The translations under genes and the position numbers were made by a program. A model generated the notes under the pieces. It made no database searches. It was not told the DNA's origin and saw nothing but the letters and a program-made list of their open reading frames with translations. This document shows positions 8,066-15,777 of a DNA stretch of 29,553 nucleotides, in pieces. Numbering within the stretch: position 1 is the stretch's first letter; each line of letters begins with the position of its first letter. Source of the stretch: an uncultured Candidatus Melainabacteria bacterium (GTDB lineage Bacteria > Cyanobacteriota > Vampirovibrionia > Gastranaerophilales > Gastranaerophilaceae); contig CAKNXK010000017.1 of NCBI GenBank assembly GCA_932182025.1, positions 1-29,553 of the forward strand, written 5' to 3'.

Positions 8066-8959
8066 ATGAGCGAAATTATTACTGAGTACAGAAATGAAAA
8101 CACAAAAAACATTGATTTACTCTCAACAATCGATATTGTTCGAAAAATCAATGAGGAGGATCAGATTGTTGCACGTGCAGTAGAAGATGAAAGTGCAAAT
8201 ATCGCTCGGGCAGTTGATATTATTGCAAAACAATTCCTTATTGGCGGCAAATTGTATTACTATGGAGCAGGAACATCAGGCAGACTGGGTGTTCTGGATG
8301 CTTCTGAATGTCCTCCGACTTTTGGAGTTACTCCTGATTTAGTAACAGGTATTATCGCTGGTGGTGATAAAGCTCTAAGACTTGCAGTTGAAGGAGCAGA
8401 AGATAACTTTGAGCTGGGTGTCGATGATGCTCAAATTCTTACGAAAGACGATGTTTGCGTTGTTATTTCAGCAAGCGGTAATCCTAAATATTTATTAGGT
8501 GTGCTTTCTCATGCTGAAAAAATCGGATGTAAAACAATAGCAATTACTTGTAATCACAAAGCTGCTATATTAGATGAGGTCGGTCTTGGTATTTGTGTTG
8601 AAGTCGGACCTGAGGTTATAGCCGGTTCAAGCCGTATGAAAGCTGGTACTGCACAAAAAATGGTACTTAATATGCTTACAACAGGTGCTATGATTAAAAT
8701 CGGCAAAACTTATGAAAACTTTATGATAGACCTGATGCCGACAAACGAAAAACTCAAAGACCGTGCGATTAGAATTGTTTCACAAATAGCGGGTGTTAAT
8801 TCTTCAAATGCTTTAAAGACATTACTAGAATGTGATTGGTCTGTTAAAACAGCAATTCTAATGCTTCAATGTTCGTTGTCTAAAGATGAGGCAAAAGAAC
8901 TTCTTCGTAAAAACTGCGGTGTATTGAGACGTGCGCTTGCAAGTTTTACCAGAACTTAG
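8066..8959 (+). CDS. murQ: N-acetylmuramic acid 6-phosphate etherase
   Basis: MurQ cleaves the D-lactyl ether of N-acetylmuramic acid 6-phosphate, giving N-acetylglucosamine 6-phosphate in cell-wall recycling. Seen are TEYRNENTKNIDLLS at the N-terminus, YYGAGTSGRLGVLDASECPP (the SIS-domain sugar-phosphate signature), VISASGNPKY and GSSRMKAGTAQKM. I place the start at the ATG at 8066 rather than the GTG six bases earlier, because GAGGTG at 8054-8059 is then well spaced. The stop codon overlaps that of the opposing muramidase gene. The neighbouring muramidase may supply its substrate, which is an inference. Confidence 0.95.
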   Translation: MSEIITEYRNENTKNIDLLSTIDIVRKINEEDQIVARAVEDESANIARAVDIIAKQFLIGGKLYYYGAGTSGRLGVLDASECPPTFGVTPDLVTGIIAGGDKALRLAVEGAEDNFELGVDDAQILTKDDVCVVISASGNPKYLLGVLSHAEKIGCKTIAITCNHKAAILDEVGLGICVEVGPEVIAGSSRMKAGTAQKMVLNMLTTGAMIKIGKTYENFMIDLMPTNEKLKDRAIRIVSQIAGVNSSNALKTLLECDWSVKTAILMLQCSLSKDEAKELLRKNCGVLRRALASFTRT

Positions 8960-10455
8960 TTCATAAAATTATTACAGGTTCCGTTCTTAGCATTTTCCCA
9001 TGCTTTTTGTATGTGCTTAAGCTCTGAACGGTTTCTTTTATATAGCTTGCAAACATTATTATAATAATATTCAATGTCTTTCATTGCTTGTTCTCTGCCT
9101 TCTGCAGAAAGGTCTCGCATTGAGGAAATCAATCTGTAATAATTTCTTTTGTGAAGCCCTTTTAAGCCTGTTTCATATATTAATTTTGAAACACATCCGG
9201 CATAATCTTTGTTTTCTAAGCATTTTTTGATTTGTGGTGTTAAAGTCTGTTCTTTGCAATCTTCAAACTTTTCTATTCCAAGCCCTTTTTCAAGTCCTTT
9301 ATTGAAAATAATATCTACAATAGCATCTTGAATTGATTGCGGAGCATTTGTAAAGGCTTCTCCATAATATTCTTCTGCATCTGCTTTTGCGCTGATAATA
9401 TCAGCAGCCAATAGCTCATAAGCTTGATTATTACTTATTTTGATATCGTTTCTATTTTCTCTGGTCATAATTTGACCAAAAACTCTACCTGTGTGACCGA
9501 AACCGATAGTCAGGGTTCCATTTTTTCTATTTTCTCTTCCTTTAATCGGTTTTGGGTATCCGTTATCGTCAATAGTTTCTTTTTCATCATCATAAGGTAT
9601 TTTTGCAGCAATACCGTTTTTACCTTCAATTCTGAAAAGGATATCTTCTACATATTCTTTACTTACTCCGGCAGCTTCGGCTGTTTCAGCTATATTTTTT
9701 ACGGTGTTAGGTTTAACAGTTTTTCTTTCCGGTATATTAATAACCATTCCATTTTCAAACGGTAGAGATAAATCTAGCTTTGGGTTGACAAGTTTTAATA
9801 AAGAATATGAAATTCCTAAGTCATTGCTTAATTTAATCGGATCATGTTCATCTGTTTCACTAATAGTAAGAGTTGTAGCAGGTATGGTTGTTGTTCGCCC
9901 TTCTTCAACAGGAGTTGTTTTTGAATCTTCTATCTTATTTGAGCTGAAAAGATTTGAGAAAAATCTTCCTATGCTTTTTATTACATTGCAAAAACCATTC
10001 CATAATCTTTTGAAAAATCCCGGTTTTTCAGGTTCTTTTTCAAATTCAACGGCAATTCTTTTTTTAATAGAACTAGAGTCTGTAATGCTTAATTCTGCTT
10101 TTGTTTCACTAACATTTGCAGCTACTGCATTGTAGACATTTTTTTCTTTATAAATATTATTTATTTCGGCTTGAAGAGAGTTTGGTGTTAGGTCTTTTAA
10201 ATCTGTATTGTCAAACATTTCTGCATTTCCGTCTCTTCCTTTTAATAAATCAAATAATGCAAGTTGATAGTTTGTTAATTTAATGCGTTGAACTGTTTTA
10301 GCAGTTGAAGTATCTATTTCACCATCTATTATTGAATATTGGGTAATTGTACCATCTTTAACAACGTAAGCGGAGCTATTACCGGTAATAGTACAATTCT
10401 TTAAATCGAAGGTTGCTTCTTTTTTTGTAGAAATATCGTAAAAAGTATAACTCAT
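8956..10455 (-). CDS. Muramidase with LysM-like and GH24 (T4 lysozyme-type) domains
   Basis: A 499-residue protein with three parts. Residues 1-140 are an unrecognised domain. Residues 147-172 hold an amphipathic aromatic helix (FFKRLWNGF...FFSNLF). Residues about 203-242 resemble a LysM cell-wall-binding module (DLGISYSLLKLVNP...GMVINIP). Residues about 266-400 are a GH24 lysozyme fold: RIEGKNG with the likely catalytic Glu277, LTIGFGHTG at 315-323, and SIQDAIVDIIFNKG. It would cut the MurNAc-GlcNAc bond of peptidoglycan. No signal peptide is seen, so it must be exported by another route, released by lysis, or used as an injected or phage-like enzyme. It converges on murQ with overlapping stops. 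Confidence 0.8.
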   Translation of the reverse strand: MSYTFYDISTKKEATFDLKNCTITGNSSAYVVKDGTITQYSIIDGEIDTSTAKTVQRIKLTNYQLALFDLLKGRDGNAEMFDNTDLKDLTPNSLQAEINNIYKEKNVYNAVAANVSETKAELSITDSSSIKKRIAVEFEKEPEKPGFFKRLWNGFCNVIKSIGRFFSNLFSSNKIEDSKTTPVEEGRTTTIPATTLTISETDEHDPIKLSNDLGISYSLLKLVNPKLDLSLPFENGMVINIPERKTVKPNTVKNIAETAEAAGVSKEYVEDILFRIEGKNGIAAKIPYDDEKETIDDNGYPKPIKGRENRKNGTLTIGFGHTGRVFGQIMTRENRNDIKISNNQAYELLAADIISAKADAEEYYGEAFTNAPQSIQDAIVDIIFNKGLEKGLGIEKFEDCKEQTLTPQIKKCLENKDYAGCVSKLIYETGLKGLHKRNYYRLISSMRDLSAEGREQAMKDIEYYYNNVCKLYKRNRSELKHIQKAWENAKNGTCNNFMN

Positions 10456-10577
10456 AGTAATCCTGTGTTATATAAATAAAGAAAATTTTTTAAATAAACT
10501 TGCTTTAATGTTAATAAATATTTACAAAGTTTATTGTATGGTTATAGTATAATATTGGTATATAAGGAGTAGACTAT

Positions 10578-11591
10578 ATGAAACTAACTGTACTAGGTCC
10601 GGGATGCTGGGGGTTAACATTAGCTTGGCTATTGAATGATAACTTTGAAGATATAACTATTTGGGGAAGAGAAAGCGACTTAAATGAAGATTTAGTTGTG
10701 AATAAGCACTGCTCAAAGCCTCTGGAAGTACAGTTGGATAAAAAAGTTGAGTTTACTTCAGACCTTAAAAAAGCAATAGATGGCGCGGATATAATTCTTT
10801 CAGTTGTTGCAACAGGCGGGGTAAGACCAGTTTGCGAACAGTTAAAAGCAGCCGGTATTAATCCTAATGTGCCGTTAGTAAATGCTTCTAAAGGCTTGGA
10901 ATTGAATACTCTTATGAGAATGTCAGAGGTTATTAAAGATGTGCTTCCTGAACAAAAAGTGGTTATTCTTTCAGGACCGACTCTGGCAAAAGAAGTGCTT
11001 CAAGGTAAGCCAACAGCTGCATCTGTTGCTTGCGAAGATCTTCAAACTGCAGAGTTTGTTCAAAAAGCGTGTAATGTTCCTAATAAATTCAGATTATACA
11101 CAAATCCTGATGTTATTGGAGTTGAGTTGGGTGGCAGCCTTAAGAATGTTATTGCAATTGCTTCTGGGTTTGCTCATTCAATGAATCTTGGTGATAATTG
11201 TATGGGAACTCTGCTTACACGCGGAATGGCAGAAATTGTTAGATTAAGTGTTAAGCTTGGTGCTGATCCTTCAACTCTTTACGGTCTTTCCGGCATGGGT
11301 GATTTAATTGCTACTTGCTCAAGCCCGATGTCACGTAACTACACAGTTGGCTCTATGCTTGGTCAAGGAAAGAAAATCGATGATATTTTGGCTGAATTAG
11401 GTTCAGTTGCAGAAGGGGTGAAAACATCAAAAGCTGTTTGTGATTTAGCACAAAAACTGGGTTTGGAAGTTCCTGTTTCCAGTGCTATTTATGAAGCGGT
11501 TTACACTGACATTACGCCGCAAGAAGTTCTATCAAAGCTTATGAATAGAAAACTTAAAAAGGAAGAAAGTTATGATCAAATACGCGGTTAA
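10578..11591 (+). CDS. gpsA: Glycerol-3-phosphate dehydrogenase [NAD(P)+]
   Basis: GpsA reduces dihydroxyacetone phosphate to sn-glycerol 3-phosphate for phospholipid synthesis. The 337 residues begin with the dinucleotide fold GPGCWGLTLA (the usual form is GAGSWGTALA, so Pro and Cys are variants). GPTLAKEV, the catalytic-Lys segment GGSLKNVIAIASG, and GLSGMGDLIATC with SRNYTVG follow. A TATAAT box at 10548-10553 and AAGGAG at 10564-10569 precede the ATG. The 3' end overlaps the next gene by 20 bases. Confidence 0.95.
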   Translation: MKLTVLGPGCWGLTLAWLLNDNFEDITIWGRESDLNEDLVVNKHCSKPLEVQLDKKVEFTSDLKKAIDGADIILSVVATGGVRPVCEQLKAAGINPNVPLVNASKGLELNTLMRMSEVIKDVLPEQKVVILSGPTLAKEVLQGKPTAASVACEDLQTAEFVQKACNVPNKFRLYTNPDVIGVELGGSLKNVIAIASGFAHSMNLGDNCMGTLLTRGMAEIVRLSVKLGADPSTLYGLSGMGDLIATCSSPMSRNYTVGSMLGQGKKIDDILAELGSVAEGVKTSKAVCDLAQKLGLEVPVSSAIYEAVYTDITPQEVLSKLMNRKLKKEESYDQIRG

Positions 11592-12504
11592 ATACCTTAA
11601 AAATACTTTCGTTCCTTTAAATGGTGCAAATGAACTTGATAATCTTGATAGTAAGCTTATCCTTGCTCGTACTGATAAAGGTGAAGAGGTTTTAAAGGCG
11701 TTTTTGGTGAATACCGAAATCGGTAAGCTTTTTGAAAATTCTAAAAAAACTCCGGAAGCATTTGAGTTTCTTCGTATTATGACTCAAGAAGACATGATGA
11801 TTTATGAAGAGATTAAAAAAGAAGAGGTTACTTCGTTTTTTAAGTGTAAAGAATTAGTAAAAAAACATAAGCTTAATATGAATCTTGTTCAGTGCCGCCT
11901 GACTTTTGATAGAAGAAAAATTTCCTTCTATTATACAGCGCCTGAGCGTGTAGATTTTAGAGAACTATTAAAAGATTTGACTCAGGTATTTAAGCGCATG
12001 AGAATAGATTTGCGCCATATTGGTGTGCGTGACGAGTCTTCTATTATGGATGGAACAGGTATTTGCGGAAAACCGTTCTGCTGTTCTTCTTATTTAAGAA
12101 AATTCGAGTCGATTAATGTAAAATTAGCAAAAGATCAGGGAATGCCAATTGCACCTTCAAAAATATCGGGTACTTGCGGACGTTTGCTTTGCTGTTTGAC
12201 CTATGAATACTCAAATTATATTGAAGCTGCTAAAGGTATGCCTCCAATTGGTTCTACTGTAATGACTCCAACCGGTTTAGGCAAAGTTTGTATGATTCAA
12301 TTCTTAAACAATGCTGTTTTAGTTAAATTTGAAGACGGTAAGATTAAAGAGTTTGGTAAATCAGATGTAGAAATGGTTGATGCTAATATTAATGTTGATA
12401 TTAATGTACCAAGAATTACAAACTATGCACCGGATGAAAAAGTTGATGCAAGACAACTTCGTCAATTAGAAGATGATAGAAACAGCTCTACAGGTAATGT
12501 TTAA
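11572..12504 (+). CDS. PSP1-domain protein, RicT/YaaT-like
   Basis: A 310-residue protein with the PSP1 C-terminal domain. In Bacillus, RicT (YaaT) joins RicA and RicF in a complex that carries iron-sulfur clusters and helps RNase Y process mRNA; in other bacteria the role is unclear. The family cysteines are present as GICGKPFCCSSYL and GTCGRLLCCLTYEY, and DLRHIGVRDE is typical. It overlaps the end of gpsA, so the two are probably co-translated. Its stop codon shares bases with that of the convergent sigma factor gene. No RicA or RicF partner is seen here. Confidence 0.88.
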   Translation: MIKYAVKYLKNTFVPLNGANELDNLDSKLILARTDKGEEVLKAFLVNTEIGKLFENSKKTPEAFEFLRIMTQEDMMIYEEIKKEEVTSFFKCKELVKKHKLNMNLVQCRLTFDRRKISFYYTAPERVDFRELLKDLTQVFKRMRIDLRHIGVRDESSIMDGTGICGKPFCCSSYLRKFESINVKLAKDQGMPIAPSKISGTCGRLLCCLTYEYSNYIEAAKGMPPIGSTVMTPTGLGKVCMIQFLNNAVLVKFEDGKIKEFGKSDVEMVDANINVDINVPRITNYAPDEKVDARQLRQLEDDRNSSTGNV

Positions 12505-13325
12505 ATAATACTTTTCTTCAATCTTTCTGTTCTGTTTTCGCTTAATAGATTTTTAAGCTTCATAATCGCTTGAGCATGAAGCTGTGAGACTCTTGATTCA
12601 GATACGTTAATTGCATCACCGATTTCTTTTAAAGTCATGTTTTCATGATAATAAAGAACCATAATCGTACGTTCTCTTTCCGGTAAACGTTTCAAAGCCC
12701 CCTCCAACTCTTTTTTTACATCTTTTTCTTCAAGCTCTTCATGAGGAGCAAGGCTGTGAGCGTCTTCAATTGTATCTATGATTTCAATATCACCGTCTGA
12801 CGCACCTTTCTTATCATAAATAGATGTAATTGTTGTATCATCGGCTAATAATTGTTCGACTTTTTCTCTTTCAATACCTAAGTAATTTGCGATTTCAGTG
12901 TTTGTAGCACTTCTACCGTATTGTTTCTTTAACTCTTCTTGAGCTTCTTTTACATCTCTAATCTTTCTTCTTACACTTCTTGGCAAGAAATCTTGTGAGC
13001 GAACTTTATCGATAATGTTTCCGCGAATGCGAACAAGAGCATAAGTTTCAAATCTTGCACCCATTCTTGGAGTGTATTTTTCTACAGCATCAATAAGTCC
13101 TTCAACACCATAGCTGGAAATATCTTCATACGAAAAAGTAGGCGGTAAAGCTACCTTTACACGTCCAACGACATATCTTGTAAGATAAATATATTGTAAA
13201 ATTAATGCATCGCGAAGCGACTTATCTGTTTTGTTCTCAAAATATTTGTTCCACAAATCAGCTAACTCTTCGTTAGTCATTCTTTTTATTTTGTTGTATG
13301 AAGAAAAATCTAAATCGTATTCCAT
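12501..13325 (-). CDS. fliA: FliA/WhiG-type RNA polymerase sigma factor (sigma-28 family)
   Basis: This directs RNA polymerase to flagellar or related late promoters. Region 2 is seen as LVGRV-like sequence followed by YEDISSYGVEGLIDAVEKY and FETYALVRIRGNIID. LPRSVRRKIRDV is diagnostic of the sigma-28 group. Region 4 has LPERERTIMVLYYHENMTLKEIG and a helix-turn-helix with VSESRVSQLHAQA. I start at the ATG at 13325; a TTG at 13349 and an ATG at 13280 are alternatives, and none has a good ribosome site. A weak sigma-28-like site at 13380-13406 may allow autoregulation. Two strong sigma-28 promoters elsewhere in the window are likely targets. Confidence 0.88.
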   Translation of the reverse strand: MEYDLDFSSYNKIKRMTNEELADLWNKYFENKTDKSLRDALILQYIYLTRYVVGRVKVALPPTFSYEDISSYGVEGLIDAVEKYTPRMGARFETYALVRIRGNIIDKVRSQDFLPRSVRRKIRDVKEAQEELKKQYGRSATNTEIANYLGIEREKVEQLLADDTTITSIYDKKGASDGDIEIIDTIEDAHSLAPHEELEEKDVKKELEGALKRLPERERTIMVLYYHENMTLKEIGDAINVSESRVSQLHAQAIMKLKNLLSENRTERLKKSII

Positions 13326-13379
13326 CCCGAGTGTCCATTGATATGTCAATTATTATTTTACCGTTTTTCGGGAATTTCT

Positions 13380-13406
13380 CTATCGTATATTTAGATGAAA
13401 TCTTTA
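13380..13406 (-). promoter_or_regulatory. Possible weak sigma-28 promoter for the sigma gene itself
   Basis: On the minus strand TAAA, 15 bases, and TACGATAG match the TAAA-15-GCCGATAT consensus with the CGATA core kept (five of eight). It overlaps the end of the pseudouridine synthase gene and lies 55 bases before the chosen start. Chance is not excluded. Confidence 0.3.
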
Positions 13407-14309
13407 AAATTTTAGTGAAGTTAGAACTTTTGTCAGCTTATCGTCATGCGGGATTTCTAAACAAATTCTTTCATTGCTGTTTGGCGGAGTAAATTCAAGC
13501 TTATAAGACTGCAAGACTTGTTCTCCTGTCTTAATTTTTACTTTGCCAAAACCGTATAGTGTATCATTGTAGACAGGATGTCCTATTGACGACATGTGTA
13601 CTCTAATTTGGTGTGTTCTTCCTGTTATAAGGGTTAATTCTACTAATGTAGCTCCATTTAGTCTTTCTATAACTTTTACTTCTGTAAGGCTTTCTTTTGC
13701 ACCTTTCCCATTTACAGCCATTTTGTGCGGTTGGGTTGGATGGCGCCCAATAGGAGTATTTATTTCAAATTCATCCTTTTCTATGATTCCTCTTACAACA
13801 GCAAGGTATTTTTTACAAAAATTATGTTCTTTCATTTCATTGACCAAAAACTCGTGAGCAATGTTGTTTTTGGCAATCATAATTAAACCGGATGTGTTTC
13901 GGTCAAGTCTGTGTAAAATCCCTCTGCGCATATCCCCGTTAATATCAGATAGGTTGCTCCCATAATGGTTTAATAAAGCATTAACAAGTGTGCCGTTTTG
14001 TTCAATTGGCGTTGGGTGAGTTAACATGCCGGAAGGTTTATTGATTACAGCCATATCATCATTTTCCCAAATAATATCAAGAGGCAAGTTTTCCGGTAAG
14101 ATTTCTAACGGCTTAATTTCTGTTTCTTCAAGCTCAATTGTATCTCCGAGTTTAAGGCAATAAGACGGCTTTACCTCTTTAGTATTTACTAGGCACTTCC
14201 CGCTTTTAATGATTGTTTGAATTTTTGAACGCGATAAATCCTGCATTATTTCTGCAAGATAAGAATCTATTCTTGTATCTTCGTTTAATTCATCAATTGT
14301 CAGTTTCAT
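13404..14309 (-). CDS. Pseudouridine synthase, RluD/RluA family
   Basis: A 301-residue enzyme that isomerises uridine to pseudouridine in rRNA or tRNA. The N-terminal S4 RNA-binding domain (residues about 1-70, with SRSKIQTIIKSGKCLVN) precedes the catalytic domain, whose motif is GILHRLDRNTSGLIMIAKN with the catalytic Asp. GRTHQIRVHMSSIGHPVYND is the second family signature. Its start overlaps the upstream gene's stop by four bases (ATGA). The exact target (RluA, RluC or RluD type) cannot be decided; length and the S4 domain favour RluD or RluC. Confidence 0.92.
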   Translation of the reverse strand: MKLTIDELNEDTRIDSYLAEIMQDLSRSKIQTIIKSGKCLVNTKEVKPSYCLKLGDTIELEETEIKPLEILPENLPLDIIWENDDMAVINKPSGMLTHPTPIEQNGTLVNALLNHYGSNLSDINGDMRRGILHRLDRNTSGLIMIAKNNIAHEFLVNEMKEHNFCKKYLAVVRGIIEKDEFEINTPIGRHPTQPHKMAVNGKGAKESLTEVKVIERLNGATLVELTLITGRTHQIRVHMSSIGHPVYNDTLYGFGKVKIKTGEQVLQSYKLEFTPPNSNERICLEIPHDDKLTKVLTSLKF

Positions 14310-15610
14310 AGAATTTGTTCTGGTTTAGCTGTTTTGCCGCATTGAAGACGTTTTTCCAATTCGCCTGCTGGATTATAGAACGGTGAAACTGTCATTACTT
14401 TTGCAGCAATATCAGGATAATGATAAATAAATTTTAATTCACTTTCTGTCAAAGGTTTCTGGGTGTGAACGTTTGCGTAACGAGCCAATTCAAGAATGTT
14501 TCTTGCTTCATTTTCATCTTTAAACTCGATTTCAAGCTTGTTGTAAACATTTCTGAACCCTTTAATGCCGCCGTATTCACCTGTTGTAATCATACGACCT
14601 GTTTCAATGATTTCAGGTTCTCCGCGTCCAAGTTCTTCAAAGTCATAAAGTTCGTAGTTCCTGCGGTCTTTTAATGCGCCATCAGCATGAATACCTGATT
14701 CATGAGCAAAAGCGTTATCACCAACTGCAGGCTGATTCATAGGTATTGGGAGACCGAACGCATAAGCTGTGTATTTTGCCAATTTCCACGCTTTTGATAA
14801 ATCGATTTTTTCATCGACCTGATACTTGTCCTTAAACCCTGCTGATTTAAGAACTGCAAGAAGACAAGAGACTAAATCGGCATTTCCAGCGCGTTCCCCC
14901 ATTCCGTTGATTGCAGTATTGATATAAGCATCAACCCCAGCGTCAATTGCTGCTCTTGCACCCATTACAGAACAAGCAACTGCCATTCCTAAATCGTTAT
15001 GATAATGCATTTCTATTGGCATTTGAGTTTCTTTTGCCAGTCTGTAAATTCTGTCATAAGTGGTTTGCGGGTCTTCATACCCCAATGTATCACAGTATCT
15101 GAAACGATATGCGCCGCGTTTTTTTACTTCTTTTGCAAGTTTGATTAAATAATCTAAATCACTTCTGGAAGCGTCTTCTGCATTGACACCAATGATTTTA
15201 GCACCTTTTGAAACCGCGCATTCAACGGCTTCTGCTGTCATTTTAATAATATCATCAGGAGTCTTTTTACCTAAATATTTACCCCAAATCATTTGTTCGG
15301 AAGTAGACTGAGAAAGATTACAGTTTTCTAATAGCGGACAATTTGTAAAAGATTGTTCAACATCAGATGCAATTGCTCTCATCCAGCCTGATAATTTTGT
15401 TTTTGTAATAACATTACGCTTAACAAGCTCAAGGTTAGCATTTAAATAATTTAATTCGTGCATTGTTGTAGGAAATCCGAATTCTGATTGCGTAATTCCC
15501 ATATCATCAAGCATTAAATTGATTAATGTTTTTTGAAGTTTTGCTAATCCTAATCGTGAAGTTTGTACTCCGTCTCTGTTAGTTACATCTACAAAATAAA
15601 TCTTTGGCAT
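14306..15610 (-). CDS. Homocitrate/2-isopropylmalate synthase-family enzyme
   Basis: The enzyme is a DRE-TIM barrel acyltransferase that joins acetyl-CoA to a 2-oxo acid. Seen are DVTNRDGVQTSRLG at residues 8-21, HYHNDLGMAVA with the metal-binding His pair, and NGMGERAGNADL plus AFAHESGIHADG, which mark the LeuA/NifV/homocitrate group. At 434 residues it lacks the C-terminal LeuA regulatory domain, which favours homocitrate or citramalate synthase over true LeuA. The usual Glu of RDGEQ is Val here. No other leucine or lysine genes are next to it. It is the first gene of a leftward pair with the pseudouridine synthase. Confidence 0.8.
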   Translation of the reverse strand: MPKIYFVDVTNRDGVQTSRLGLAKLQKTLINLMLDDMGITQSEFGFPTTMHELNYLNANLELVKRNVITKTKLSGWMRAIASDVEQSFTNCPLLENCNLSQSTSEQMIWGKYLGKKTPDDIIKMTAEAVECAVSKGAKIIGVNAEDASRSDLDYLIKLAKEVKKRGAYRFRYCDTLGYEDPQTTYDRIYRLAKETQMPIEMHYHNDLGMAVACSVMGARAAIDAGVDAYINTAINGMGERAGNADLVSCLLAVLKSAGFKDKYQVDEKIDLSKAWKLAKYTAYAFGLPIPMNQPAVGDNAFAHESGIHADGALKDRRNYELYDFEELGRGEPEIIETGRMITTGEYGGIKGFRNVYNKLEIEFKDENEARNILELARYANVHTQKPLTESELKFIYHYPDIAAKVMTVSPFYNPAGELEKRLQCGKTAKPEQIL

Positions 15611-15631
15611 TAATTTCTCCTTTATTGAGGT

Positions 15632-15660
15632 ATTTTACAATATTTATTTACCTCCTGCAA
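15632..15660 (-). promoter_or_regulatory. Promoter of the homocitrate-synthase-family gene with an internal palindrome
   Basis: On the minus strand TTGCAG (15660-15655), a 17-base spacer and TAAAAT (15637-15632) form a good sigma-70 promoter, followed by AAGGAG near the start. GAGGTA at 15627-15632 and TACCTC at 15649-15654 form an inverted repeat that spans the -10 box and the spacer, so an operator is possible. Confidence 0.6.
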
Positions 15661-15685
15661 GTAAAGATTATATAAATCTTCTTTT

Positions 15686-15769
15686 TTAAAGCATTAATTT
15701 AATATAGTTACCGGAATAATCATATACTTTTTTAAAACTTGTAGTGCCATTGATGTTTTTGATTTTCAT
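15686..15769 (-). CDS. Small ORF of 27 residues behind the symporter gene
   Basis: The ATG at 15769 lies eight bases after the symporter stop codon. AGGAG, which overlaps that stop codon, is an excellent ribosome site. The 27 codons encode MKIKNINGTTSFKKVYDYSG followed by seven residues ending in LML. The start resembles the N-terminal 'MKI...FK' pattern of larger proteins in this window. It could be a real microprotein, a leader peptide or the remnant of a longer gene. No family was recognised. Translation coupled to the symporter is likely from the spacing. Confidence 0.45.
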   Translation of the reverse strand: MKIKNINGTTSFKKVYDYSGNYIKLML

Positions 15770-15777
15770 TAAGGCTC

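Noticed and set aside
15664..15686. AAGATT/AATCTT hairpin followed by a T run on the plus strand
   Set aside because: Only six AT-rich pairs, and no rightward gene ends upstream of it; it overlaps the end of the small leftward ORF.
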